A DNA stretch of 64,000 nucleotides, taken from contig JAPEHQ010000001.1 of assembly GCA_027405735.1 (NCBI GenBank), forward strand, positions 4,402,001-4,466,000, written 5' to 3'. This document shows, piece by piece, positions 1-12,529 of the stretch (position 1 is the stretch's first letter; each line of letters starts with the position of its first letter). The position numbers and the translations under genes are program-made. This stretch comes from Mucor racemosus (lineage: Eukaryota; Mucoromycota; Mucoromycetes; Mucorales; Mucoraceae). The notes beneath the pieces were generated by a model, which ran no database searches, was not told the DNA's origin, and worked only from the letters and a program-made list of their open reading frames with translations.

Positions 1-1491
1 ACTGATCCAGTAAGTTGTAATTAATGTCTTTCTTTTTGTTTTTGTTTTACTAAATTTTGTTTCAAGGTACTCGCTAATTCTATCGTACAAGGTAAATTTG
101 CAGAGAAACATGTGCCTACTCATGTTCGCCATATCATCTCATGTGAAAGGTAATTTGATAACAATCTTCACATGTAAAAATCGAAATTAAGCGTTCTGTA
201 GCGGTGCAAATGATGGTCTCGGTTATCCATTCTTATTCTTGGCTATATATTTAATGCAAATGAATGTTGGGCCGGCTATTGGAAAATGGGCATATTGGAT
301 TATGGCCTACAACGTATTGCTTTCAATTGTAATTGGTTTAATTGCTGGTTACATTGCTCGTAAATTGTTGAAATATGCAGAGCAAAAAAGATTTATCGAT
401 AAGGAATCTTTCCTTGTATTTGCAGTCGCATTGGCAGTATGTATTTTGAAAGTTTCATTTAAGAAGACTATTTAATTAACCTTTTTTGTAGCTGTTTTTG
501 ATGGGTACTGTAGGCTTAATTGGGAGCGATGATCTGTTAGCTTGCTTTGTTGCTGGTAACTCTTTTACTTGGAATGATTGGTTTCGTGTCGAAACCGAAA
601 GAGCGCATTTGATGGAGGTTGTAGATATTTTACTCAACCTTAGTATCTTTGTTTATATTGGTTTGACTATGGTATGTTGATCTATTCAAATAATTAGAAA
701 TAATTTCACTAATTGTTCATTTATAGCCTTGGTCAGCCTTTTCAAGCGATGATCTTCAAATTACAGTTTGGAGATTAGTTGTTTTGGCTATTCTAGTTTT
801 GATCTTCAGACGTCTTCCTATTGTACTTGCATTATATAAATGGATACCCGCAATCCACAACTGGCGTGAAGCAGTTTTTACTGGTTGGTTTGGACCTATT
901 GGTGTTGGTGCTATTTTCTATTACACTGTTGCTCTTGAAGCTCTCCCTGAAGATGGACCAAACACTCACGCACGTGCGCTTTTACAACCTGTCATTTATT
1001 TCATGGTACTGGCATCAGTGATTGCACATGGTGTAACGATTCCCCTTTTCTATATTGGAACATTTGCTACACGGACTCTTACTATTACCAGTGAGAAAGG
1101 AAATCAAGTGTTACGTATTCCAAAAATTGAAAACCTTATTGGACGTAAGCAATCACCAGCTATTGTAGATGAAGTATATGAATTAGACTCACATTCATCA
1201 TCACCACCGCCAAAAGAAGACTTTGATAAAGATATCCCTAAAAAACATACAGCCATCACTATTCTTACGCCTCAGATTCCTGAGCATGTACATAGCCCAA
1301 ATAGTAGTAATAATAATTACACTGTATATCACAACAACATTAACTATACCAAATCCAACGATGATGACAGGATCAAAGTAGCTGATAGTACAGCTACTGT
1401 ACAAGTCGACGAAGATGACGTTGATGATGAAAGTGTTTCTTACCTTCCAATTTCTAGAAAATCCTCCCTTTCACACAGATCCAAAAGTTAA
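1..1491 (+). CDS. NHA1: Plasma-membrane Na+/H+ antiporter, Nha1/Sod2/Cnh1 type, 5'-truncated by window edge
   Basis: Exchanges cytosolic Na+ (and often K+) for external H+ at the fungal plasma membrane; the role is known for the family. Exons are about 1-9, 67-149, 202-436, 492-671 and 727-1491, and all joins keep one frame. The visible part starts at TDP|VLANSIVQGKFAEKHVP and contains the GANDG core, the IARKLLKYAEQKRFIDKES loop, GSDDLLACFVAGNSFTW and WFGPIGVGAIFYY, all typical of fungal Nha1 antiporters. Hydrophobic transmembrane segments continue to about nucleotide 1080. They are followed by a hydrophilic, Ser/Asp-rich cytosolic tail of about 135 residues that ends at a TAA. Fungal Nha1 tails vary widely in length and this one is short. 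The 5' exons lie outside the window. Family assignment is firm; ion preference cannot be read from this part. Confidence 0.93.
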
Positions 1492-1879
1492 TTATAAATG
1501 TAAATAAATCATGGGTTGCTTTCCCGCAAATATTATGTGCCTACTCTGGGTCAATCATGATAACCTAGTTAAATTTATTCCTAAGCTTCTAAATATGTAC
1601 AAACTATTTATTCCTGTCATGTTCTCTCAATGAATGTGCGTATAAATATATAGTAGCCTTCCTAGTCTCGGTGATTCAGTTTGTTCGCAGGAAGTATAAT
1701 AACATATATATCAATAAAACTATAATATATGACTGTACACTAAGTCAACTTACCTCTAGCCATATCTAAATATTATATAACAAAAATAAGCATCTCAAAT
1801 TAAAATGAAAACAAGCAGTTAAGCTGCCAAAAGAACCAATCCAAGAAATAAGAAAATTAAATTTTAAAGATGCTAATCT
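1492..1879. other. Gene-free spacer
   Basis: AT-rich 3' flank of the antiporter gene up to the start of the inverted repeat. No ORF, RNA gene or repeat that I can recognise. Confidence 0.6.
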
Positions 1880-1917
1880 TCAAAACCGTTGAGTCCCTCT
1901 TCTCAATTATTAATGTC

Positions 1918-3665
1918 ATATTGAACACTTTTTAGAACATACCTTAGACATTGCCAAACAAATATAACTTGATTGCATTATACTACCTATTCCAAAATTT
2001 ATTTTATAGCTCACGAAAGACTCAAAAACACGTAAAAGCCATTGCTTTTCTCTTGAAAACTGGGTCTCATTTTTCATCCCATTTCTACTTTTTTTTTTCA
2101 TTAAATAATACCAAGAAAAAATTATATGCCAATATACCTGAAATGCTCAACTTTAATCCAAAAACAAGTATCCAAAAATATCCTATTTTTTGCAGTTGCT
2201 ATAACTTTTTCAGTGTTAATGTTTCAGATTTTTACACGTATTTCACTGGTAAAAATTGAAAACTTTGAACCTTCATATCTTTGCAACAAATTAAGCTATA
2301 CTAACGCTTTTTAATAATAAAACTTACTTTTTTTTAAGCACTATACAACATATTTTGATATAAAAAGTTTTTGAGCATTTTTATTTTTTTTTCATTTTTT
2401 TGACATTTTTATAGTAGGTTTTAAGATATTTGTTAAATTGAGCAGTATTTTTTTCTATATTCATATCGTCCACCTTGTTGAGCTCTCTTGGATCCAATTT
2501 AGTTTTTTTCAAAATATTAATTTTTCGTGGAGATATCCTCAAAAATGTGTACAAAGAGGTATCCTCATTTCTAACCTCGATTTTTCCCTTATATACCCTC
2601 ATCCCAAATTCTGAATTTCAAAAAAATTTGGACAAAAATCTCGTTTTCTCTACAGAAAATGCAGCTAGAAGGTTCAGCAATGGCTTAATCGATAGATAAT
2701 TTTGTTGTATATTAGCTCCAATGCTTGTATTTGAACTATATTTATAAAAAGTGATGCATATCTTCAAAAAACCTCCAAAATTTCAATGGCATTTTGTGTA
2801 AAATTTAATGTGAAACATCTGCTTGAATTTTATTTAGCTGGATGCAAAATTTAAAAATGTACAAAAACCATTTAATAAGCTATTTCAACTTACTTTGCAG
2901 TTCATGAACCATTAAGCAATTTTGTTTTTTTTGATCATTTTCTGGTCGATTTGTCATCATATCAATTTTGAAACCCAGTTACCGTAGGGTTAAGCTGTAA
3001 TATGTCCTATTATTTTGAATACCTCGACGAAAAATCAATATTTTTTGCTGAAACAAAAAATGCAGAGTAGTTTAGAGTTGTATCTATCTTGTGAATACTG
3101 TATAAAAAATTAATATTTTAATTTAGGTGCTCAATTTTTATAATCAATTTTAGGTAAATCTCGGTTAAATTTTGGTCAATATTTGACCAGTGCACTAATA
3201 TTCTGGGATTAATATTGTATTTTTATTCTCCAAGTAATATCAATGGCCTATAAAGTGAAGGTACATATTCTTTGAAGATTTTACGTGATTTGACTCAATA
3301 TTAAGCGAAAACATTTGAAAAACATTGAAAACCCATTTGAAGCCTCCTTTCCTTCAGCAGTAGAAACCGACAACAAAAACCTCATCTCGATGAATTTCAA
3401 TCCTACTAACTTCCAACTTTACATGAGGGTAGGTACACGTCGTGGATGCAATGGTCTCAAAGGGCAACTTTCACAAGATACTGCATGTCGAGAAAATTAA
3501 TGACCAAAATGTACCTATAGTTTACTGCTCCCTTTTAATAAAAACAATTAACAATGCAATCTTTATAAATAATGATCCAGGTAAGCTTCCACTCTACATG
3601 AGCATATAGATGGGTAAATACTACATACAAGTATATCAGATATCAACTTGCATGGATCATTGTGC
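1918..3665 (+). repeat. Repeat family R1, copy A (in left arm)
   Basis: Unclassified dispersed repeat of about 1.75 kb. Landmarks in order: 'ccttagacattg', 'aactttgaaccttcatatctttgcaacaaat' region, 'taataataaaacttac', 'cgtggagatatcctcaaaaatgtgtacaaa' region, 'ttgaaacccagtta', 'ctattattttga..ctcgacgaaaaat', and 'tgatccaggtaagct'. The same landmarks occur in the same order at 24008-25930 and, as truncated copies, at 41690-45755 and 56960-57775. Confidence 0.85.
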
Positions 3666-4613
3666 ATTTGGTAAATCGGAACATTACGGCCAAACTATTA
3701 TGCTTCCTATGGGCATAATGATCTGCACAGATGGGCAGAATAAAAAAATTTGTGCAGATCAGGCAGCCCAGATGAGCAGAGCAATGAGATCAAGGTTTTT
3801 TAGTCAATTTATTAAAGTATATTAATCATAATATAATTAATAACGAAGATAATTTGAATGGTTTAAAACAGATGCGAGTTACTCTGATTCAACAGAATTG
3901 TCTTATTGACGAGATACAATATATCAATTTCAAATTTGGGGTTTGAAAGAGTTTTGCCCATGCTCCTCTTTCGGAGGCCAAATGGGAACAACGACAACAA
4001 CTTGTTTGGTAACACTAAAAGCATTCATTCCTTTGTAAATTCCTGTTTGTAACACACAAAATCTTTTTTCTTCCCTACTACTGTACTCTTTCCTCAGCTC
4101 TTTTATTTACGTTTAAAACTACAACAAAAAGATTAATAGTATTTTTTTATAAACTGAAATCAAGTAGCAGGTACAAGTACGTGTTTTTCCTATTGTTTAT
4201 TTGGAAATGAATTATTAACTGTTAACGTTAGGGCGCGTTATAATATCTTTTTCAAGCAAAAAAAGCGTCCAGGACTTAATCATTTTGTTCCATTATTTAC
4301 GTTATAACCAATGCTTTTTTGGACTAAAGTCGATATCTACCTGGAGAAAAACTAGTGATTAGAAAAGTATGTATAGTATTGACTTGATTTGAATGAATCA
4401 ATAAACTCATGTTAGTCTATTTAGTTTTTAAAAAGCATTTATTTCTATTTATTAGTGGCCAACAGCTAAGAAGAGGAAAACAAGATGTTGTCCTGTATAT
4501 CATTACCAACTATCAAACGGACACCATAATTATTACTTATTAGCTTGTTATTAATAATTGATTTTACTAATAAATCAATTTTTATAGGTCAAAAGTAAGT
4601 TTGTTATAGTAAA

Positions 4614-4702
4614 GCATTGAATAAATTGGCTTGGGCCAAGAGGGAAAAAAGGTGGCAATAGGTTTCAGTGGTGGCCATGTTTATGTTTATGATGTTGGAG
4701 GG
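4614..4702 (+). pseudogene. WD40-repeat exon fragment with a frameshift (left arm)
   Basis: In one frame the sequence reads ALNKLAWAK and then, after a one-base shift near 4640, EGKKVAIGFSGGHVYVYDV followed by GG and a consensus donor gtaaga at 4703. Together this resembles one WD40 blade plus the start of the next link, in the style of the C-terminal blades of dynein intermediate chains (NK..W...GK.VA.G...G.VY.YDVG). It is an isolated exon: no neighbouring blade is visible on either side. The frameshift makes it non-functional. The WD40 resemblance is seen in the sequence; the dynein link is a guess. Confidence 0.45.
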
Positions 4703-6685
4703 GTAAGACTAAAACTTAATGTAAATCACCTTTTCTAGCGCATTAATTATCAAGTAAGACTATATTATCATCAGATAAACTACTACACAATATTAACATG
4801 TATAAATATTTACTGTAATAAGCTTGAATCAAGTGGGTACAGCATTGTAAGTTCTTGAAAAAGTTCTCAAGTATTATGAAATCTCTTATTTTTAAGACTT
4901 ACAAGGCTTATAAGCGGAATATTAATTTAGAAAATTATTCTTGTCCAGATCATCAATTTTGACATTTTTTAAATTTTTTTTTCTGATTTTGCAAATCTAG
5001 AGTGAATTATACTACCAGTTATAAAAACAAAAAATATACACACATACAGAATTTAGCGCTCTATTTGCTCAATAAAAAATAACAAACATTTTTATTGCAA
5101 AATATTACATGAAAATCCTTTAATCAAAAAACCGTTTTTGGGCCAAAAGTGCAAATTTTCATTACTTGACATTTAATATCAAGCTTTTATAAAATGCGTA
5201 TTAGCTATGCATACAATTTTCTCTCATAATGTAGTATATTTAAACGTTGATTTTGGTATCAAAATTTGATTTTTCTGTTTTTTGATAAAAATCACGAGTG
5301 TTGGTAAGGATGGAATGAGCCCGGAAAAATGTACGCTACAAAGTCTGAATTTTCAGACTGTACATGGTTAAGTATAAGAAAAGTACAAAAAAAAAAGCTT
5401 TTTTATTTAAAACTTGGATAACACCATAGTATAAGAGACTTAGCCGTTCAATCTTGCTATGCTCAATTACGGAGTCGCTCTTCTACGGGCTCGTTTTTGC
5501 AATTTTTTAATGAGTGTATGATATGACAGACGGATTTTTGGTAGAAAATTTTATGTTTCTATTATAGTAACAGATATTGCCTATTTTGCTTAGTTTATAG
5601 TTCAGGCGCTGTAAAACTGCTTTTACATTGGCTGAAATGTGCAATTTAGCAGGGTTTTAAATGCGCTGAATAATGTAAAGCCTTGAAAGTCCTTTTCTAC
5701 GTGTGTTGTTTCTCTCTTTTTGTTTTCATATTCCAAGGATATATTCACCATTTGATAAGGTACGGTATATCAGACTATCAAGCTAGTATTCTTTTCTTGT
5801 ATCTGAATACGCATTCTAACATAAGGAACTAATGTTTTTAATATAGGTAGCAGTCTATATTAGAGACTGGTATTTTTATTTAACGGCATTATAAGATCAA
5901 ATAGCATTATTTACTACTGTATTGTTGGGCGTAGTTCTTGATTACCAGATCAAATCGAAGGCAATGATATTTATATCTACTCAATAAAAAGCTAGAACTG
6001 GTTACAAACCCATGAAATGTTCCAGAAAAGTGATAAAATTTCGGATGATATAGAAATAAAAAAAAAGAATAATCTAATGTTTTGCCTAATAACTATAGTT
6101 TTGATCGTAGCTACTGTATACTTGAAAACAAATCTTTTTACAGCTGACAATTGTAATAAACTAAAATAGTATGTTTAAAGAAGGTTAATTTGTTTAAATT
6201 TTATGTGTAATAAAGTAACAACATCTATAATTTTAGATTTAGCTTTCATATAAATTTAAGCAGTAAGTGTCATTTAAGTTTATGCTTGAGCAAAAACCAT
6301 TGTTGCTGTAAGCATTATAGCTAGTATAAACATATTTACAAATGATGATAATCGTAAATATATTGGTTCTTGCATGTATTGCTCTACATCAACAACGTAT
6401 TGAATTGTATTATTGTTTATAATCTATATTAATAAAAACAAATGTAATTTAAAAATCCATTCCTCCAGTAAAAAATGCAACGTTATTTTGAGAACGGCAC
6501 GATTCTCATGTACAAACCAATTTGTGCCCATACAATTAGCTCATTATGCTCATGGTCAGATTTTATTATTATGCACAAATGGAGATAATGATCCACTTAT
6601 GGGCAATTGTACTATTATGAACACATGGGATTAATGTTATGCACACGGAAAGAATCTATAATTCTGCACATAGAAGCTTAGCGTT

Positions 6686-6835
6686 GTGCTCGTGTGCAGT
6701 TTCTTTTGTTGTTTGTTGTGCCCATCATGTGCATATTATTTTCTTTTTAAACATATTCATTGGGCACAGCAGCTCAGGCTATAGTGGGCAGCCCACCTGG
6801 ACATAACGATATCTTCTTGTGTAGCACAGGTCGGC
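6686..6835 (+). repeat. Diverged inner extension of the left arm
   Basis: Homologous to 12530-12672 in inverted orientation but at clearly lower identity (roughly 70-75% by eye, with small indels), unlike the neighbouring arm. Shared landmarks are an 'agctcagg(c/t)tatagtg' block, 'gcccacct(g/a)g', and a terminal 'cttgtgtagc(a/t)caggtcggc', after which homology ends. The common end suggests the true terminus of the duplicated unit. Confidence 0.8.
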
Positions 6836-7339
6836 GGTAGTGGAACAAAAAGTTAATTACCTGCTGTTCACTGTAATGATCTGTAATTTTAGACTAATAA
6901 CAAAGGTGGATAATATGCTTATACAGTAGGTATTATTCTTGTTATTATTATAAATTGGTGATCACTGGATTGATGAAGGTTGGTGTTTTTATTTGTAAAT
7001 TAGATATTTATTAGTGAATAAATAAAAGTAAAGGGAGTGTAACAAGACAGATAAATCTACAAGGGATCATGTAACAATTTTCTTGCAGTATTCACTGTAT
7101 ATAAGGAATCAGGCAAGATTTTGCATGAATGAAACTGAAATGTTTGGCTCATTACATTCATACCCACTAAAGTCAGTAAGTTAACCAGTTCCCGCCAAAT
7201 ATGGATCTAAATAAGCTCTAGTTTCAATGATAAATGCGTCTAGTGCGAATCCACAAAATTGCAAAAGGTTCAGCCTCCCCGAGGTGCTGTGGAAATGGAG
7301 AAATCAAAACTTGTACTTGCTTAATAAACTATTTGTATG

Positions 7340-9230
7340 GGCTGTTTTAGATATTCTGAGCATTTTTATAAAATTAAATCATGGTTCGAATTTGAATTTT
7401 GAAGTTGTACTTGATACGTAGTAGTAGATATACGAATAACATATCTTGATTTCATTAGCTAACAGCTGTTTTTGAAGAAGTATACCGCCATTTTCGACAA
7501 GAAACCTGTCTTTCTCTGCTTAAGAAACTTGAAACAATTAGAAAGACGCTTGCAATAATCAATAAATATTGATTTAAAAGGGCTGTAAGTTTCAAAATAT
7601 GCTGCAATTATAACATTATTCAGCACTAAATAACTTTAGTATCCCCATAGATTTGCTAGATAAATCGTATAAATCAAGAGCACCCTTTTCCCAAATGGGA
7701 TTTGTTGCTAAATAAACAATTTGAAATTAGAGATAGACCCCTAAATCAGTGAAAATCAGCATGTACGGAAATGTGGGCACCGAAATTAATGATTAAACGT
7801 CGTGCTTATACATAATCAATGCTGTCGTGTATAATGCAATGTATTTTGAATTTATTTTTCAAAAACGTTTAGGTTTCAAATATTGATTTAAGTAGCTGTA
7901 AGTAATAAATAAATATTAGAAAATGAAAAACCTTTGTTTCTTGAATGAATTTATCTACTAATGACCCGCAAAAAATAGCTAAATACACTGTATGCAACAT
8001 TATCTACTGGATGATTTTTTAATCTTCAAAAAATATAAATTTTTCATCGAGTTATAGACAAATTAAGATTTGATGAAAGATAGTTGACTTAAATGCAAAG
8101 CTGTGGTGCACAAAAAATCTGTATTTATGAAACAATTTGAAAGCAAAATGTTTTATTTAAAACCGTAAATTAATGCAGAATTAGATGAGCTACAAAAACC
8201 ATTTAATGGTCAGGTGACGGTAAATATACAGTTTTTTGCCAAATACTGAAAATATTTCCTAATCTTCAGTATTTTGCATATTTACAGCTTAAAAATAGAC
8301 TACAGCTTAAAGCGCGCGATTTCATTAAAAGTCCGAGGGAGTCGATTTTGAAACAAGAAATTAAATTGTTTTTGAGATTTTGATAGAATGATATGATTGG
8401 TCGGTTTATAGCCCAGCAAAATCGACGCTCTTTCAAATTTAAAGCAATATTAGTGGCTCCCGTCATTTGAACCATTTTGTGAGGATGTTTTTCGATGGTA
8501 TATCTGTCATTACTCCATGAAAAATGCAGCTACAATTAAGAAAAAAGGTGGATATGAAAACGGCGCATTTTGCGCACATTGCAGTACCAAAAAAACAGAA
8601 ATGCAAGTGCTTTAATATTTCGTTTTGGAGTGATTAAAATCATTAGTCATTTAGTCAATTTTTATAAATTTGGAGATAATGCATCATTATTCGATCAAAA
8701 TTGTAGCTATATAATCCAGTAAAATAATTTAAATAAACAAAAAAAAATGCTGCACATTTTGTATTTTTAGAAATAAAGACCTACAAGAGTCTTCATATTT
8801 CCATTTTTAATTAATAAAAACGATCAGTCATCTAGCTAATTTTTAAAGATTTCTGCATAATGTATCGTTACTTCATCAAAAATTTGTTCATGACCAAGAA
8901 AGTAGAGCAAATAAAGCTGCACATTTACATCAAATTGAGGCATTATAAAATACAGCTTGAAGAAAAGATATAATGCTGTTTACTTGAGTTTTGAGAATGA
9001 CCAATCATTTAGCAAATTTGGCATTTCTGGATACTGCCAATGTCAAATGCTTTTACCAAGCTTTTCAATATAATGTAATTAATTTTCCAATATGCATCTT
9101 CAATTCTGTGAACAATAATGGGTTGCAAAATATATATAATCGGTAGAGATATCAATAAATCAAAAATAAGGATTCTTGCATTTTTTAATATTATACGATG
9201 TGACGAGGGCAATTTCCGAATGAAAATTAA
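7340..9230 (+). repeat. Repeat family R2, longest remnant
   Basis: AT-rich degenerate repeat. Its 5' part (7340-7520) matches 23150-23395 in reverse orientation, sharing 'acatatcttgatt(t/a)cattagcta', 'agctgtttttgaaga' and 'ctttctctgctta'. Its later parts ('ctaaatcagt.aaaatcag', 'cg(a/g)gggcaattt') match 45780-46090. No coding capacity is visible. Confidence 0.55.
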
Positions 9231-10181
9231 AAGAGAAAAGGATACATGATGATGATGGCATTAGAATTATATATTTTTTAGAGAACGTTTTCCAATTAGT
9301 GAAATCTGCATTATTTTTGATTGTCATTAGATAGATCTGGATAAAAAAAATATAATATAATATTTGTTTTTAATGTCTTAAATTCTGTTGACCTTCAATG
9401 TAAGTTTTGCTCTGTGTAATAGCATTGAGTCGTGATACCTGATCTTAAGTCTGGATTTTTGAGATATAGTTTTTGAGGATTATTTTTGTAAATAGATCCT
9501 TAAGTTCAGATCTTTTGGATTTGAGTTAATACTATCAGTTCGAGATTGTCATGTAGTAGTGATACCATATATATCCATTCATTCTAAAGCTTATTTGGAC
9601 ATATAAATTACTATAGATTGACAGTTTGGTTTTGTATGACGAAGACTGTTTTATGTATATCAATATTTTAAATGTATCCACTTAGGAAAACTGTTCATTT
9701 AGCTTTATATATGGAGTGAGAAATCGTGGTGTGACCAATTACTTTGTTTTATATGTACTTGTTGTTGCTATTAATTGTAAGGGGAGATGGTGCAATATAC
9801 ATTCACATGCAGGCTACCTAGTGGTTTTTTTTTTGAAAGTGATCAATTAGAAAAATAAATTTTATCACAATATTATTAACTATTATATAGAAAATATTTC
9901 TGTGGTAAGCCTACTACATATACTGTAGTACACGATTGGTTCGCTGAGGATTGCCAATATATTGGTATTGATCATTGAAGTATTGAACATCCACAAACTA
10001 TTTTTTTAGCTTTCAAAAAAATCAATGCTGATTATTTTTAATAATAACCCTAAATTTGGAATGAATATTAAGCAGATTATTGAAACTGCCCTCGTCTTGA
10101 AAACTACAACAAGATTTTACATATATTTGTGGAATGCCATACATAAAAACGATGTGCGTGTATAATGTTTTATGTACATTG

Positions 10182-10329
10182 CACTATGAAAAAAAAATCT
10201 CTTAATTCTCTTAATTGTGCCATATTAAGGAAAATAAGAAAATTTTCACTGTTTATTTTTTTTAAATTTTGTATTATTTTCCTTAATATGGCATAATTAA
10301 GAGAATTAAGGGATTTTTTCTTCATAGTG
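10182..10329. mobile_element. MITE-like palindromic element
   Basis: A 148-bp unit almost wholly made of terminal inverted repeats. The first 56 bases (10182-10237) and the reverse complement of the last 56 (10274-10329) match with about three mismatches. Both start CACTATGAA and continue through AATTCTCTTAATT, a 'gccatattaagg' block and AAAATAA. The 36-bp centre is unrelated A/T. There is no internal ORF. A TA follows the right end, but no matching TA precedes the left end, so a Tc1/mariner-type target duplication is not demonstrated. Confidence 0.75.
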
Positions 10330-10549
10330 TATCATTCAAATTCTTGCCAAAATGTATCTTAATGCATATGTTTTATACAAGTCGGATGAATACGAATATC
10401 TTCATATAAAGCGATATAGGATGTCATGATAAATGCAGCATCACATTATTAAAAAAGTAATTTATCAAAATGCAAAAAGTAAAAAGGGGAGGGAATGAGA
10501 GTTTATTGATACATACAATCATACTTATAGAAAAAATAACAATAAAGAC

Positions 10550-10700
10550 TAGCAACGTTTATCAGGGAGAACGTAGGCTTTATTACTAGAAAAACTAATG
10601 GTAAAAGAAAGAATCAAGAGCTTCTAGGTGTTGGTTTAAAAGACTAGCTATAAGAATTACATTTTAATATGAGTTAGAAATAGAATTGGCTTCAAAATTG
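10550..10700 (+). repeat. Repeat family R3, fragment 1
   Basis: Contains 'gggagaacgtaggctttatt' followed by a degenerate stretch that aligns with 26130-26290 ('cggagaacgtagggtctttatt'), including 'tctaggt.ttggtt' against 'ttaggtctcggtt' and '(a/t)tagaa.tagaattg'. Possibly LTR debris; too diverged to classify. Confidence 0.4.
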
Positions 10701-12529
10701 GCTGTTTAATATTCTCGAAAACGGACAGGGAAGACGTTGACACGGATTTAGTTAATATAATAGTTTTTATTATACATAAAAGAAGTATGAGTTGTATCCA
10801 TACAAACATACACGTTAGTTTTTATATGATACATCGTACACCCTACAGACGGTGAAATTATGAATTTTTATCCACTTTCTTTATTTTTCATACATCATGG
10901 AGGCAACACGAACGAGATTCTAAGCAAATTTTTATATTAAATGAAAAATAACATACAATAGTAAATAAATTTAACGAAAAACATAATAATAATAAGCATC
11001 ACAAAATAATCATTGTAATTATATAAAAAAACGCGATTTTCATTTACAACAATTTCAATATAAAAAGAAGGCATCGTTGTTGCTTCTGAATATTCATATA
11101 TTACTATAATATAACAGGTAAACTAATCAATAGTTTTAAGTCAAACTATATCTGATACCAAATTTCAGAACTACGAAGGCCTTTATACTCCCTCCACTTG
11201 TTGTCTCTAAACTAATTGACCACTTTTGAGAGAAAACCTAACTAGCCTGTATGTGAATCTATATTGAACCAGTGCCTTATTATTACAGTTAATAAGAACG
11301 AGAACATACAAAATAAAGTTAATGGAACACATGACGGTCTCAATCCATGTATACAGTATAGCTAAATAAACAATTTTTCTAAATAGATACATTCAAAATA
11401 TTGATATACATATAGCATTCTTCTTCATCATACAAAAACAAATTATCAATCTACTATAGTGATTTATATGCCCAAATAAGCCTTTAGAATAAATGGATAT
11501 TGTATCACTACTATGTGACAACCTTGAATTGGTATCAACTTAAAACTAAACGATCTAGACTTACAGTAAGAATCTATATACAAGTAATCCTCAAGAATTT
11601 TGTCTCAAAAGCCCAGGCTTAAGATCAATTAACATTGTCGTATATTTTCAGATTTGATGAATAATACTTAAAAAAAGATACAATTATGAAAAGAGAATGA
11701 GAAATGAATCAGTTCTTCAACTGTATAATAGAAACAAGGTATCGTTTATTTAGATATACAGTATAGTAAAAGTACGGCCTTTTATATTGATTTGACATTG
11801 AGATCCTGAGATGTAATTTAAGGCACTATTGAATTATTAGATCTGTTTGATAGTAACCTATGGATTGAAATGGATCAATCATAATTTAACCGTTCTTGCA
11901 GAGCTTGTGAGTTGACTTGTTTCAATGCTGCGCTAAATGTGCTTGGATGTTGATTTGATAGCTACTTGATTGATTAACCACTAGGATAAAATAATATGGT
12001 GTCATAATTGAGGTCCAAGCGTTCTTGGTAATTACTGAATTAAACTTAGTACTCTAGGAGTTTTTTCTATCCGATATCAAGTCTTTGCACTTCAATACAT
12101 GTCGTAGTCAATAGGTTACAAGATGTATTAATATTGTTGAAGGCGATAACATAGTATATGATTCATATTTTTGCCAATGGTCACTCTTCCAAAAAAAAGC
12201 CGAACAATCTCCGGAAGCGGCCATCTAATGATATTTCCAAGCTTTAAATTTCTAAAAAAAATTACCGGACAGCCCGGACGCGGTTGTTTAAATATTCCAA
12301 GCAGCTATAAGATGCAGGTATCGAGATTTCATACAAAAATTAAGGTTCAACTGTATTGCTATTAATTCTTCAAAGGCTTATTTGTTATTTTAAGTAAAAC
12401 ATAAATACAACCTACAACATTATTAGTCTAATAACGGATTTAACTTGAAAAGTATAAGATGATACAACCGGATTCAAAAAAAGTTCATAAAAGCACAAAT
12501 TCAAAGGATTTATATATAAAAGCAATACG

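Larger units (their letters stand above)
1880..6685 (+). repeat. Left arm of a giant near-perfect inverted repeat
   Basis: This segment recurs in reverse complement at 12673-17479. Paired coordinates sum to 19359 over the outer part and to 19358 from about 3150 inward. The step is one extra T in a T-run of the right arm (around 16220). Segments compared base by base near 4590-4710 are identical. Only the outermost 150 bp (1880-2030) show several substitutions, about six. The arm contains a copy of repeat family R1 at its outer end and a WD40 exon fragment at 4614-4702. It holds no convincing gene. Short ORFs in it are mirrored exactly in the other arm, as expected from sequence identity rather than coding constraint. 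Confidence 0.97.
6836..12529. other. Gene-free loop between the arms
   Basis: About 5.7 kb of AT-rich DNA with no ORF resembling a known protein. It contains remnants of repeat family R2 (7340-9230), a small palindromic MITE-like element (10182-10329) and an R3 fragment (10550-10700). Around 12190-12300 there are two imperfect tandem units of about 55 bp, each with a CCGGA...CGGAxGCGG core and an 'atattccaagc' or 'atatttccaagc' end. Confidence 0.7.

Noticed and set aside
3315..3825. Short ORFs in the arms that are identical in both copies
   Set aside because: Identity follows from the inverted repeat itself and is not evidence of coding; no motif and no conservation in R1 copy C.
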